Positions 26,142 through 35,448 of a DNA stretch of 64,000 nt are shown one piece after another. Within the stretch, counting starts at the first letter, position 1. Each line of letters opens with the position of its first letter. Position numbers and translations under genes: made by a program. The notes under the pieces were generated by a model. That model was not told the origin of the DNA, did not search any database, and was given only the letters and a program-made list of their open reading frames with translations. Source of the DNA: Chryseobacterium sp. 7 (GTDB lineage Bacteria; Bacteroidota; Bacteroidia; Flavobacteriales; Weeksellaceae); NCBI RefSeq assembly GCF_003663845.1, contig NZ_RCCA01000001.1, positions 1,054,001 to 1,118,000 of the forward strand, given 5' to 3'.

Positions 26142-26167
26142 CACGAATCTAAAAACAAAAGTAAAAT

Positions 26168-27454
26168 ATGTCAACTTATGTAGTTGTAGGTCTTCAGTAC
26201 GGAGATGAAGGCAAAGGAAAAATAACGGATGTTTTATCAGCAAAATCGGACTATGTAGTACGTTTCCAGGGGGGAGACAACGCTGGTCACACGGTTTATG
26301 TAGGTGAAGAAAAATTCGTTCTACACCTTCTTCCTTCAGGAGTTCTTCAATGCAAAGGGAAATGTATCATTGCGAATGGAGTAGTGGTAAACCCTAAATC
26401 TTTTATTAAAGAAGTTGGTCAGATTGAGAGCAAAGGCTTAAGAACAGATCACATCTTTATCAGCAGAAGAGCGCATGTAATCATGCCTTACCACATCCTT
26501 TTGGATACTTACCGTGAAGAGGAACACGGAGGAACTCAGATCGGAACTACCAAAAAAGGAATCGGACCTTGTTATGAAGATAAAATTGCAAGAGTCGGAA
26601 TCAGAATGGTAGACCTTTTAAATCCTGAGATTTTAAGAGACAAAATTGAGAAAAACTTAAAAGTTAAAAATTCTCTTTTTGAAAAATATTACGGAAAGCC
26701 AACTTTAGACGTTGAAGAAATCTACAACGAATATTTAGCAATCGGAAAACAGCTTCAGGACAGAATTGTTGATACTGAATTAGAGCTGAACGAGGCGATC
26801 AGAGATGGTAAAAACGTATTGTTCGAAGGAGCTCAGGCATTAATGCTTGATATCGACTTTGGAACTTATCCTTATGTAACTTCATCTTCTCCATCTACAG
26901 GAGGTGTTTGTTCAGGAGCTGGTGTGCCGCCAACTTCACTTCAGAATTTAATTGGTGTTGCAAAAGCTTACTGTACAAGAGTAGGAAACGGACCTTTCCC
27001 TTCTGAATTAGATAACGAACTGGGTGAAAAAATCAGACAGATCGGAGGTGAATTCGGAGCCACTACAGGAAGACCAAGAAGAACAGGTTGGTTAGACCTT
27101 GTTTCTTTAAAACATGCTTGTATGATCAACGGAATCAACAATCTTGTAATCACTAAGCTTGATGTTCTTACCGGAATTGAAAACTTAAAAGTAGTAACAC
27201 ACTACAAAACTGAAGACGGAAAAATCATCGATTATTTCACTTCTTCAACAGAAAAATTATACAACTACGAACCAATCTATCAGGATTTACCGGGTTGGAG
27301 CGAAGACATTACAAAAGCAAGAAGCTATGATGAACTTCCTGACACTGCTCAGAAATACATCGAGTTTATTGAGAAATACTTAGGAATTAACGTATACTTA
27401 GTTTCTGTAGGTCCTGAAAGAAGTCAGAACATCATCAGAAAAGAATTATTCTAA
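26168..27454 (+). CDS. purA: Adenylosuccinate synthetase
   Basis: GTP-dependent first step of AMP synthesis from IMP and aspartate, 428 residues, cytosolic. The N-terminal signature GLQYGDEGKGKITD at residues 8-21, GGDNAGHTVYV near 36, the IMP/GTP loop region GTTKKGIGPCYEDK near 124, and a C-terminal GPERSQNI near 416 are all present at the family length. It has a clear promoter and a terminator and seems to be a single-gene transcript. Nothing unusual. Confidence 0.96.
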   Translation: MSTYVVVGLQYGDEGKGKITDVLSAKSDYVVRFQGGDNAGHTVYVGEEKFVLHLLPSGVLQCKGKCIIANGVVVNPKSFIKEVGQIESKGLRTDHIFISRRAHVIMPYHILLDTYREEEHGGTQIGTTKKGIGPCYEDKIARVGIRMVDLLNPEILRDKIEKNLKVKNSLFEKYYGKPTLDVEEIYNEYLAIGKQLQDRIVDTELELNEAIRDGKNVLFEGAQALMLDIDFGTYPYVTSSSPSTGGVCSGAGVPPTSLQNLIGVAKAYCTRVGNGPFPSELDNELGEKIRQIGGEFGATTGRPRRTGWLDLVSLKHACMINGINNLVITKLDVLTGIENLKVVTHYKTEDGKIIDYFTSSTEKLYNYEPIYQDLPGWSEDITKARSYDELPDTAQKYIEFIEKYLGINVYLVSVGPERSQNIIRKELF

Positions 27455-27478
27455 CATTCTTAGAGATAAAATAACAGG

Positions 27479-27507
27479 GAGACTATCATTGAATGGTCTC
27501 TTTTTTT
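27479..27507 (+). terminator. Terminator after purA
   Basis: Inverted repeat GAGAC...CATT/AATG-GTCTC with a 3-base bulge, followed by T7. Confidence 0.7.
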
Positions 27508-27561
27508 GTTTGATAAGGATGCTCATTAATCAAGCGAAAATACCAATCATGATTTTTTATC

Positions 27562-27569
27562 TACTTTTG
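27562..27569 (+). promoter_or_regulatory. -7 promoter box TACTTTTG
   Basis: TACTTTTG matches TAnnTTTG 31 bases before the ATG of the small membrane protein at 27600. Confidence 0.5.
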
Positions 27570-27599
27570 TTTTAAGACAAAATATAAATAAGAAAAATA

Positions 27600-27887
27600 A
27601 TGGAAGAGAATAAAATACCACAGCGTTTTCTGGATAATATAGTGATCAGTTTATATCTTACAATGGCATATTCTGTTTTAATTATTGTTTATTTAGGATT
27701 ACCATTCAATGTGGGTTCAGATTTTTTACTGATCTTTTTTATTGTCTGCAGTTTGCTTTTTAGCATAGGAGCAATCTATTTTGCCGCTAAAAGCTATTCG
27801 AAAACAAAAATCAGTTCTATTATTCTGATCATTATTAATGCACTTGGATTACTGATACCGCTCACGCTTCTTTTAATGCTTATATAG
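27600..27887 (+). CDS. Small three-helix membrane protein
   Basis: A 95-residue protein with three hydrophobic segments, at about residues 17-33, 42-60 and 73-94. A short polar N-terminus (MEENKIPQRFLDN) and a basic Lys-rich loop (KSYSKTKIS) before the last helix suggest an inner-membrane protein. I do not recognise a family. A -7 box 31 bases upstream supports it being a real gene. It stands alone between purA and the TonB gene. Confidence 0.6.
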   Translation: MEENKIPQRFLDNIVISLYLTMAYSVLIIVYLGLPFNVGSDFLLIFFIVCSLLFSIGAIYFAAKSYSKTKISSIILIIINALGLLIPLTLLLMLI

Positions 27888-28127
27888 CCCTTCTATTCAA
27901 CTAAGGGACTTCTTTATGTTTATTTGTTTTTATGAAAACCAGTATTGTTTTTCCATATAAACTTTCTATTTATAAATGTTAAAATTTAAACATTATCATA
28001 AAATTTTCTAATATTATGTTGTTTTGCTAAAATTTTGGCAGATGTTTTGATATTACAACATTGCTTATCGATAAGAGCTAACAAAACTAATAATCACAAT
28101 TTTTTAACAGTTTAAATAGTAGTAGTG

Positions 28128-28979
28128 ATGAAACAACATAACCAAAACCAGGAATTTCGGTTTAACGAAGTTCTGTTCGAGCACCGCAATAAAGACTATG
28201 GTGCCTATGTATTAAGAAACGAATCAGATAGAATATTAACTAAAGCACTTTTTATAGGAGCAAGTTTAATGGCCGCAGTATCTCTTACACCATTTGTGAT
28301 TTCTGCGTTACAAGGACCAAGTATTACTGAAAAGATTATTGCTTGTGATTTTGGACCGTTTGATGTGAAGAATGTAGATACACCAGAAGTAGTACCTCCT
28401 GTAGAAACTATAAAACCTGTAGCTCCATCTAATACAAAGACATTTGACAGTACAGTGCCTACGCCAACAAGTACAGCTCAGGATAATGTGAATAAAGATC
28501 CTATACCAGATGATGCTGTAGCAGGATTTGTAAACAACTTTAAAGGAGATCCGGTAACACCTAATACACCCAATGTTCCAACAGTATCAGTAGGAACAGG
28601 TCCTGTAATTAATACGCCTCCGCCAGTAATTTCTGATCCGGTGGATAAAACTAAAATTGCAGAACCGGGAGAACTGGGAGTAGAAGCTGGTTATCCGGGA
28701 GGCATAGACTCCTTCAGAAATAAAGTAATGAACAACTTCGATGGTTCAGGGTTTGAATCAGAGGATGTTGTAAAAACGACAGTTACCTTTATTGTTGAAA
28801 TGGACGGAACGATCTCAGGGGTAAAAGCTAATGGAACCAACGCCGAATTTAACAGTGAGGCAATGAGAACAATCAAAAACATCTCAAGCAAAGGAAAATG
28901 GATTCCTGCCAAAAACAAAAAAGGAGAATTCGTAAGAAGTTATTTCAAATTTCCAATCTCAATGAAATTTGATAATTAA
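28128..28979 (+). CDS. Energy transducer TonB
   Basis: TonB-family protein of 283 residues that links the inner-membrane ExbBD motor to outer-membrane receptors. The N-terminus carries the Bacteroidota motif FRFNEVLFEHRNKDYGAYVL near residue 10, then one membrane helix near 36-54. A Pro/Thr/Val-rich periplasmic spacer covers about residues 85-185, and the TonB C-terminal domain starts near GGIDSFRNKVMNNF and ends with YFKFPISMKF. ATG 28128 is preferred to the overlapping GTG one codon earlier. No exbBD genes are nearby. Confidence 0.88.
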   Translation: MKQHNQNQEFRFNEVLFEHRNKDYGAYVLRNESDRILTKALFIGASLMAAVSLTPFVISALQGPSITEKIIACDFGPFDVKNVDTPEVVPPVETIKPVAPSNTKTFDSTVPTPTSTAQDNVNKDPIPDDAVAGFVNNFKGDPVTPNTPNVPTVSVGTGPVINTPPPVISDPVDKTKIAEPGELGVEAGYPGGIDSFRNKVMNNFDGSGFESEDVVKTTVTFIVEMDGTISGVKANGTNAEFNSEAMRTIKNISSKGKWIPAKNKKGEFVRSYFKFPISMKFDN

Positions 28980-29118
28980 TACGAAAAGACAAATTTTTAA
29001 TAGTTATCCACAAAGAATTTTTTTTGTGGATAATTTTTTTTTATCGTTAAATTGCTTATTAACAGTATTTTAACTCAATTTTGATTTTCTCCACTCACCG
29101 AGAGCAAAGAAAAAAGTG

Positions 29119-29126
29119 TATTTTTG
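29119..29126 (+). promoter_or_regulatory. -7 promoter box TATTTTTG for parA operon
   Basis: TATTTTTG lies 19 bases before ATG 29145. It contains the TTG at 29124 that would give a longer ParA, excluding that start. Confidence 0.55.
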
Positions 29127-29144
29127 AAACTTAAAGTTCTAATA

Positions 29145-29918
29145 ATGGCAAAAATCATAGGTATTGCTAATCAAAAAGGAGGCGTTGGTAAAACTACCAC
29201 CGCTGTAAACCTTGCGGCAGCATTAGGAGTATTGGAAAAAAGAATATTAATCATTGATGCTGATCCTCAGGCGAATGCTACATCCGGTCTGGGTGTTGAA
29301 GATGTTCAGTATTCTACATATAATCTTTTGGAGCATAGTGCAGAAACAAGAGTCTGCATCAAAAGAACTGCGACTCCCAACCTGGATATTATTCCGTCGC
29401 ATATCGACCTGGTAGCTGCGGAAATTGAATTGGTAGACAAGGAAGATCGTGAGTATATGCTGAGAAAAGCACTGGCCAGCGTAAGAGACGATTATGACTA
29501 TATTATCATCGACTGTGCGCCGAGTTTAGGTCTTATTACAGTAAATGCTCTTACAGCAGCAGATTCTGTCATCATTCCGATACAGTGTGAGTATTTTGCA
29601 TTAGAAGGACTTGGAAAACTTTTGAATACCGTTAAAAACGTTCAGAAGATTCATAACAAAGATCTTGGAATTGAAGGGCTTCTTCTTACCATGTATGACA
29701 GCCGATTGAGATTATCCAATCAGGTAGTGGAAGAGGTGAATCTGCACTTCCCGGAAATGGTTTTTGAAACCATTATCAGCAGAAACGTAAGATTGAGTGA
29801 AGCACCAAGTTTCGGGGAAAGTATCCTGAATTATGATGCGGAAAGTAAAGGAGCTGTTCAGTATATTCAGTTAGCTGAAGAAGTTCTTTTGAGGAACGAA
29901 AACTTAATAAAGAATTAA
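29145..29918 (+). CDS. parA: Chromosome partitioning ATPase ParA/Soj
   Basis: Walker-type ATPase of 257 residues that positions the ParB-origin complex on the nucleoid. Deviant Walker A motif KGGVGKTTTAVNLA near residue 11 contains the signature lysine. Walker A' follows in IIDADPQANATSGLG near 39, and Walker B in YIIIDCAPSLGL near 118. No N-terminal HTH, so it is the chromosomal Soj type. First gene of the run parA-parB-DUF5683-dapB-lepB, conserved in Flavobacteriia. The start at ATG 29145 is set by the promoter box. Confidence 0.94.
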   Translation: MAKIIGIANQKGGVGKTTTAVNLAAALGVLEKRILIIDADPQANATSGLGVEDVQYSTYNLLEHSAETRVCIKRTATPNLDIIPSHIDLVAAEIELVDKEDREYMLRKALASVRDDYDYIIIDCAPSLGLITVNALTAADSVIIPIQCEYFALEGLGKLLNTVKNVQKIHNKDLGIEGLLLTMYDSRLRLSNQVVEEVNLHFPEMVFETIISRNVRLSEAPSFGESILNYDAESKGAVQYIQLAEEVLLRNENLIKN

Positions 29919-29988
29919 ATTAATAATAAATGGCCAATAAGTGTATGCTGGTCATCCACTTATCAAACATCATTTATCAATTATATCT

Positions 29989-30879
29989 ATGAAGGACAAA
30001 AAAAGAGCTATGGGACGCGGTTTGGGCGCTATTTTAAGTGCAGAATCTAAAGCAACTGTCAATTCAGCTACTGATGAAGGAGCAGATAAGTTTGTGGGAA
30101 ACATTGTAGAAGTTTCGCTTGAAGATATCTATCCGAATCCTACGCAGCCGAGAACTTATTTTGATGAAAAAGCATTAAACGAACTTGCACAGTCTATTGA
30201 AAACCTAGGTGTAATCCAACCGATTACCCTGAGAAAAGACGGTGAAAAGTTTGAGATCATTTCCGGGGAAAGACGTTACAGAGCAAGTAAAATTGCAGGT
30301 TTAACGACTATTCCTGCCTATATCCGTTTAGTGAATGATCAGGAACTTCTTGAGATGGCTCTTGTAGAAAACATCCAGAGAGAAGACCTTGATGCTATTG
30401 AAATTGCTTTAACCTATCACAGGCTTTTAGAAGAAATAGGTCTTACTCAGGAAAACCTGAGTCAAAGAATAGGAAAGGATAGAAGTACCATTACCAATTC
30501 TATCAGACTGTTAAGATTAAATCCGGATATTCAGAATGCCATCAGAAGCGGTGAAATTTCTGCAGGACACGGAAGAGCCATTATCAGCCTTGAAAGTGAA
30601 GAAGATCAGCAGGTTTTGTTTGATCTTATTATTAAAGAAAAATTAAACGTTCGTCAGGCAGAGCAGGCCGCTGCTGCATTGAAGAATCCAAAGTCTCCCG
30701 CTGCCAAAAAAGCAAATGTGGAGCTTTCCAATAATTATAAAAAAGCCCAGAAGACCATCGCAGATATCTTAGACGTAAAAGTAGAGATCAAATCTTCCGG
30801 AAATGGTAAAAAAGGTAAAATTGTTCTGGACTTCAAAAATGAAGAAGAGCTGGAATACATTTTGTCTCATATTAAATAA
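29989..30879 (+). CDS. parB: Chromosome partitioning protein ParB/Spo0J
   Basis: CTP-dependent DNA clamp binding parS sites near the origin, 296 residues. The N-terminus KDKKRAMGRGLGAILSAE is a typical ParA-stimulating start. The ParB/Srx domain has the CTP motif SGERRYRASKIAGLTTIPA near residue 88 and NIQREDLDAIEIA near 127. The HTH includes LSQRIGKDRSTITNSIRLLRL near 158. An upstream in-frame GTG at 29941 would add 16 residues (beginning YAGHPLIKHH) not expected for ParB, so ATG 29989 is used. I saw no canonical parS palindrome in this window on reading, but a full search was not done. Confidence 0.93.
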   Translation: MKDKKRAMGRGLGAILSAESKATVNSATDEGADKFVGNIVEVSLEDIYPNPTQPRTYFDEKALNELAQSIENLGVIQPITLRKDGEKFEIISGERRYRASKIAGLTTIPAYIRLVNDQELLEMALVENIQREDLDAIEIALTYHRLLEEIGLTQENLSQRIGKDRSTITNSIRLLRLNPDIQNAIRSGEISAGHGRAIISLESEEDQQVLFDLIIKEKLNVRQAEQAAAALKNPKSPAAKKANVELSNNYKKAQKTIADILDVKVEIKSSGNGKKGKIVLDFKNEEELEYILSHIK

Positions 30880-31517
30880 TGAAGAAAATATTTTTCACCC
30901 TTTTCTTGTGTTTCGCTGCACTGGCTTATTCACAAGTAAAACCTATCGATACTGTTCGGATGGAAGTCCCTCCGAAAGAAGAACCCCGTGTATTGAAGCC
31001 AGGTAAAACAGAAGCAAAGATCATTGAAGATCTTGAAAAAGCGAATGGTCCTACAGGGAAAACCATAAAATTGAATCCTACCAGAGCAGGTTTATATTCT
31101 GCAGTTTTACCCGGATTAGGACAGTTTTACAATAAAAAATACTGGAAGATTCCCATTGTTTGGGGAGCTGTAGGAGCCGGTGTAGGAATTGCCGTTTGGA
31201 ATGACAACCAGTACAAAAAATACCGTGAATACTACGTGGCAAAACTGAACGGTACACCTAATGAATTTGTAGACAGCCATCCATGGCTGGACAAAGTAGC
31301 TTTAGGAAATGCCCAGGACAGAGCCAAAAGACAAAGGGATTACGCCATCGCCATCACAGGATTAATTTATATTCTCAATATTGTAGATGCCGTAGTAGAT
31401 GCCCACCTTTATGAAAGCCGGCATGACCCGGATTTGGTTTTTAAACCATCGGTTATTCAGGATCAGTATGGGTACAGCGCTCCGAAAACAGGATTCAGTT
31501 TAAGTTACAGATTCTAA
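30879..31517 (+). CDS. DUF5683 domain protein, secreted or envelope-associated
   Basis: A 212-residue protein overlapping the parB stop by one base (TAATG), so translationally coupled. It has a signal peptide (MKKIFFTLFLCFAALAYSQ). The mature part holds the DUF5683 core PTRAGLYSAVLPGLGQFYNKKYWKIP near residue 66, with two hydrophobic segments (VWGAVGAGVGIAVW near 96 and AIAITGLIYILNIVDAVVDA near 150), so it is probably membrane-associated. Function unknown; it is a constant neighbour of parAB and dapB in this group. Confidence 0.85.
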   Translation: MKKIFFTLFLCFAALAYSQVKPIDTVRMEVPPKEEPRVLKPGKTEAKIIEDLEKANGPTGKTIKLNPTRAGLYSAVLPGLGQFYNKKYWKIPIVWGAVGAGVGIAVWNDNQYKKYREYYVAKLNGTPNEFVDSHPWLDKVALGNAQDRAKRQRDYAIAITGLIYILNIVDAVVDAHLYESRHDPDLVFKPSVIQDQYGYSAPKTGFSLSYRF

Positions 31518-31581
31518 AAGATAATAGATTTGCAGAATATCTGAGGATAAAATGCAGTATTTAAAAAAATAAAAAGATCAT

Positions 31582-32283
31582 ATGAAAATAGCATTAGTTG
31601 GTTACGGTAAAATGGGTAAGATTATTGATGAGATCGCACAGAAGAGAGGTCATGAAGTAGTTGCCCGTCTGAAGGAAACCCCAATTGCTGAAAATCTTAA
31701 TAATCCGGATGTTGTGATTGAATTCTCACTGCCGGAAGTTGCATTTGAGAACATCAAAGCTTGTCTTGAAAATAAAATTCCGGTGATCTGCGGAACAACA
31801 GGCTGGCTGGATCAAAAAGCTGAAATAGAAAAACTGGCTGTAGATAACGATACAGCTTTCTTATATGGTTCCAACTTTAGTTTAGGCGTCAATTTATTTT
31901 TTGCTTTAAATGAAAAACTGGCAGATCTGATGAAGAATGTGGACGAATACTCTTGCCAGCTGGAAGAAATTCACCACATCCATAAAAAAGACGCTCCAAG
32001 TGGAACCGCTATTTCCATTGCAGAAGGGATCATCCAAAACAGCCCGAAATTCGATGCATGGAAGCTGGAAGAAACAGAAGGCAGGCAGCTTGGAATTTTT
32101 GCGGTACGTGAAGATGAAGTACCGGGAACTCACAGCGTGTATTATAGAAGCGAAGTAGACGAAATCGAAATCAAGCATACCGCTTTCAACAGAAATGGTT
32201 TTGCACTGGGAGCTGTAGTAGCCGCAGAATGGATTAAAGATAAAAAAGGAAACTTCGCAATGAAAGACGTTTTGGGACTTTAA
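31582..32283 (+). CDS. dapB: 4-hydroxy-tetrahydrodipicolinate reductase
   Basis: NAD(P)H-dependent step of lysine and diaminopimelate synthesis, 233 residues, the short Bacteroidota form. Rossmann start IALVGYGKMGKIIDEIA at residue 2, GTTGWLDQ near 73, the active-site EEIHHIHKKDAPSGTAISIA near 128 with the catalytic His and Lys, and C-terminal VDEIEIKHTAFNRNGFALGA near 193. It links cell-wall precursor supply with the envelope genes around it. Confidence 0.94.
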   Translation: MKIALVGYGKMGKIIDEIAQKRGHEVVARLKETPIAENLNNPDVVIEFSLPEVAFENIKACLENKIPVICGTTGWLDQKAEIEKLAVDNDTAFLYGSNFSLGVNLFFALNEKLADLMKNVDEYSCQLEEIHHIHKKDAPSGTAISIAEGIIQNSPKFDAWKLEETEGRQLGIFAVREDEVPGTHSVYYRSEVDEIEIKHTAFNRNGFALGAVVAAEWIKDKKGNFAMKDVLGL

Positions 32284-32322
32284 TTTGTAACAAATTCTGT
32301 AAATTGCAGACCAATAAGCAGA

Positions 32323-32386
32323 AAATGATGAATAGTGAATTGTAAACAGCGGACTGCTTTTATCATTTATTACTCATCATTTTATT
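32323..32386. repeat. Imperfect palindromic spacer AAAATGATGA/TCATCATTTT
   Basis: The dapB-lepB gap contains 10-bp arms AAAATGATGA and TCATCATTTT, with further partial pairing of AGTGAAT and ATTTATTACT around an AGCGGACTGCT centre. It has no T-run, so it looks like a foldback repeat or RNA-processing hairpin inside the operon rather than a terminator. The parA-parB gap (29930-29985) has similar words. Confidence 0.4.
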
Positions 32387-32417
32387 ATTTATATCATAAG
32401 AATAGGCACAAAAATTT

Positions 32418-34061
32418 ATGAATTATTTTTTAACTTATACAGTATATGTCCTCATACTATCAGTATTAATGGGGATTTCATCTTGGAAACTGTTCAAGAA
32501 AATGGGCTATAGCCCTTTATTTGCTTTTATCCCTTTTTACAACTATTTCATTATTCTTAAGGAAACAAAACATCCGAAATGGTGGGCAATCCTGTCTTAT
32601 CTACCAATTGTAGGGCCAATCATGATGTCTGTTTTCCACCTTTATTTAGTGAAAAAGTTCGGGAAAACACTTTTCAAAGACCAGATTCTTACAGTGATTC
32701 TTCCGTTTATTTATATGGCGGTGATCAACTATTCTAAAGATGTAGAGTTAGAAGATGAGAATGCAAACGACCTGTTCCTTACAGACGAAGAGAAAAACGA
32801 AAAAAAGAAAGACACATTTGTCGGTTCTATTACCTTCGCAGTAGTTTTCGCTACCATTATCCACGTTTTCGTAACACAGCCTTTCGGGATTCCTACAGGA
32901 TCTATGGAAAGAACATTACTGGTAGGTGACTTCCTTTTTGTAAACAAATGGAGCTACGGTTACAGACTTCCGATGCGTCCGGTAGCAATACCTTTCCTTC
33001 AGGGAACTATTATGGATACAGGACAGAAAGGTAATCCTAAAGATGACCCAAAATCTTATGTGGATGCTGTAAAACTTCCTTACACAAGAATTCTGCAGTT
33101 CAATAAACCACAGAAAAATGATGTAGTTGTTTTCAACTACCCTCAGGATTCTGTACATACAGCAATCGACAGAAAAGATCCTTATGTAAAAAGATGTGTA
33201 GCTACAGCAGGGGATACTTTTGAAATGAGAGCCGGAAGACTTTTCGTTAACGGAAAGCCGGAAACCGTTTTAGGAGATCAGGAAGTACAGCACAGATATA
33301 TTGTAACTACAGACGCTCAATTGGATATCCCTACTTTATATAAAGCATATGGATTCTTACCAGTTCAGGAAGTTCAGCAGAATAATGGGGGGTATATTTA
33401 TGCCTTTCAGGGCTTAACAGATCAGACAGCTAAAGAAATTAAAGGACTTCCGCATGTTATTGACATAAAAGAAGATGTTTCTGTAAAAGGAGAATCAGCA
33501 GTGGCTTATAAAGATGAGGCGAGAACAAAAATTGATACTACCCAATCCATCTTCCCAATTAATAAACCTTGGAATCCAGATTGGTACGGCCCTTTAAGAA
33601 TTCCTAAAAAAGGAGATGTAGTGGCTATCAACCAGGAAACACTTCCAACGTACCAGTGGATTATTTCTGAATATGAACATAATAGCTTAGAAAAGAAAGA
33701 CGGAAAAATCTTCATCAACGGAAAAGAAGCTAGCCAGTATACGATTCAGCAGGATTATTATATGATGATAGGGGACAACAGAGATGCTTCATTAGATGCA
33801 AGATTCTTTGGTTTCGTTCCGGAAGAAAATATTGTCGGAAAACCGATGTTCACATGGATGAGTCTTCAGGGAGCATTTGCTGACAACAGTTCTACGTACC
33901 AGGCACCATTCAAAATCCGTTGGGAAAGAATGTTCAAAGCAACCAATACAGGAGAAGCTAACAAAACCTCTTACTGGTGGATTGCCGCAATGATCCTGAT
34001 CTTATTCTTCGGATGGGAATATTTCGTGAAACTATTCAGAAAAAACAAAACTGAAGAATAG
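32418..34061 (+). CDS. lepB: Signal peptidase I, large Bacteroidota form
   Basis: Inner-membrane serine-lysine protease removing signal peptides, 547 residues. N-terminal membrane part (residues 1-110) resembles a DUF5684-like domain. A further helix at about 136-155 precedes the catalytic site PTGSMERTLLVGDFLFVNKW with Ser162, and the general base lies in DPYVKRCVATAGDTFEMRAG with Lys258. A second conserved box is YYMMIGDNRDASLDARFFGFV near 450, and a C-terminal helix ends the protein. The gene is followed by an overlapping paralogue that lacks both catalytic residues. Confidence 0.93.
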   Translation: MNYFLTYTVYVLILSVLMGISSWKLFKKMGYSPLFAFIPFYNYFIILKETKHPKWWAILSYLPIVGPIMMSVFHLYLVKKFGKTLFKDQILTVILPFIYMAVINYSKDVELEDENANDLFLTDEEKNEKKKDTFVGSITFAVVFATIIHVFVTQPFGIPTGSMERTLLVGDFLFVNKWSYGYRLPMRPVAIPFLQGTIMDTGQKGNPKDDPKSYVDAVKLPYTRILQFNKPQKNDVVVFNYPQDSVHTAIDRKDPYVKRCVATAGDTFEMRAGRLFVNGKPETVLGDQEVQHRYIVTTDAQLDIPTLYKAYGFLPVQEVQQNNGGYIYAFQGLTDQTAKEIKGLPHVIDIKEDVSVKGESAVAYKDEARTKIDTTQSIFPINKPWNPDWYGPLRIPKKGDVVAINQETLPTYQWIISEYEHNSLEKKDGKIFINGKEASQYTIQQDYYMMIGDNRDASLDARFFGFVPEENIVGKPMFTWMSLQGAFADNSSTYQAPFKIRWERMFKATNTGEANKTSYWWIAAMILILFFGWEYFVKLFRKNKTEE

Positions 34062-34735
34062 TGTTTAAAAGTAAAATATTTAATAGAGTCCTTTTAACAG
34101 GCAGCTTTATTGTAACTCTTTTTATTATTGCAAAACTCTCCGGAGTTTTGCAATATGCTTTTGTACCCACAGCAGGTAATGAACCTACCATTAAAAAAAA
34201 GTCATTTATTGTGATGACCAATATTCTTCCTTATGATAAGTTTAAAATGATTGCTTATAATCAAACTAATTTGGATTATCCTCAGGGCGCCTATGTACAA
34301 AGATTAGTAGGAACGGAAAATGATGTGATTTTAATTAAGAATGGTAAATTATATGTCAATAATACGTTGGTAGATAATATTAACGTAAAACATTCTTATA
34401 AAATAGACAGAGGGTATGCTAATGATCTCCTTTCCAAAGGAACTGAAGAAAGTGAAATCTTTCAGATTGACGATAATTATTTCATTACTCAATTAAGCGA
34501 TAAAGAACTTAATGATAGTTTTTTTCATGAAAGGTTTATAAACCCTAATACAGATCAGGATATTCACAAAATTTATCATAAAGACTGGACTTCCGATAAC
34601 TTTGGACCCATAAAAGTTCCAAGTGGAAAATTATTTTTTTTAGGAGATAATCGTAACGCAAGCTTAGATTCCCGTTATTTAGGCTTTGTTGATGAAAAAG
34701 ATGCTGTAGGAAGAGTTGTTTATCCTAAAAACTAG
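34061..34735 (+). CDS. S26 signal-peptidase paralogue lacking catalytic Ser and Lys
   Basis: A 224-residue membrane-anchored protein homologous to the adjacent LepB. It has one N-terminal helix (VLLTGSFIVTLFIIAKLSG), then VPTAGNEPTIKKKSFIVM where LepB has PTGSMERTL. The catalytic Ser is replaced by Gly39. Next, AYVQRLVGTENDVILIKNGK aligns with YVKRCVATAGDTF, so the Lys is replaced by Gln80. The third box LFFLGDNRNASLDSRYLGFV is conserved. It should keep the fold but be inactive as a peptidase. It starts with GTG overlapping the last base of the lepB TAG, so translation is coupled. A regulatory or substrate-presenting role beside LepB is possible, but this is inference. Confidence 0.82.
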   Translation: MFKSKIFNRVLLTGSFIVTLFIIAKLSGVLQYAFVPTAGNEPTIKKKSFIVMTNILPYDKFKMIAYNQTNLDYPQGAYVQRLVGTENDVILIKNGKLYVNNTLVDNINVKHSYKIDRGYANDLLSKGTEESEIFQIDDNYFITQLSDKELNDSFFHERFINPNTDQDIHKIYHKDWTSDNFGPIKVPSGKLFFLGDNRNASLDSRYLGFVDEKDAVGRVVYPKN

Positions 34736-34746
34736 ATTATATTATT

Positions 34747-35364
34747 ATGCAAAATATTTTATTACCGGCATTTTATATGCCCCCAATTTCATGGTTTTCA
34801 GTGTTTTTAAATCCTGAGAACGAAGTTGTGCTGGAACAATTTGAAAACTTTCCGAAACAAACCTATAGAAACAGAGCAAATATCTATGGAGCCAACGGAA
34901 AACTATCATTAATAATCCCGATCAATCATAATGGAAAAAGAGAATTCAAAGATGTGGAAATCTCTTATCGCGAAGACTGGAGAACCCTTCATTGGAAATC
35001 GGTTAAAACAGCATACCAAAGCTCTCCTTATTTTGAATACTATGAAGAGAAGTTCAGAAAAATATTTGATCTTAAGGAAAAATACCTTTTAGATTTTAAC
35101 CTTAAAGGCATAGAAGTTATCCAACAGATACTGAAAACAGAAAAGGCACACTCTTTGAATGAAGAATATATCAAAAATCCTCAAAGTATTGATTTCAGAG
35201 AAAAATTTTCTGCAAAACTTCCTTCAGTATTTAAAATGGAAGAATATTACCAGACATTTTCGGATAAATATGGGTTTTTGGAAGACTTATCAATTCTTGA
35301 CCTTATTTGTAATAAAGGCCCGGAATCTATGGTATATATAAAAAATATAAAACAATCATATTAG
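34747..35364 (+). CDS. WbqC family protein
   Basis: A 205-residue protein of the WbqC-like family, often found in surface-sugar loci but also beside lepB in Flavobacteriia. Characteristic stretches are LLPAFYMPPISWFSVFLNP near residue 4, FPKQTYRNRANIYGANGKLSLIIPI near 36, and YREDWRTLHWKSVKTAYQSSPYFEYYE near 76. No signal peptide. It lies 11 bases after the inactive LepB paralogue, the last gene of the parA-lepB run. Biochemical role unknown. Confidence 0.88.
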   Translation: MQNILLPAFYMPPISWFSVFLNPENEVVLEQFENFPKQTYRNRANIYGANGKLSLIIPINHNGKREFKDVEISYREDWRTLHWKSVKTAYQSSPYFEYYEEKFRKIFDLKEKYLLDFNLKGIEVIQQILKTEKAHSLNEEYIKNPQSIDFREKFSAKLPSVFKMEEYYQTFSDKYGFLEDLSILDLICNKGPESMVYIKNIKQSY

Positions 35365-35448
35365 CATACCATCGCTATTAATGAAACTCTCAGCTTAAAA
35401 ATGAAGGCGGCGATTGGTATATGACTTTAAAAAAATAAATATCAACAT

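Noticed and set aside
29941..29988. Upstream GTG start for parB
   Set aside because: The extra residues do not resemble ParB and lie in a spacer with foldback words; ATG 29989 begins a typical ParB N-terminus.
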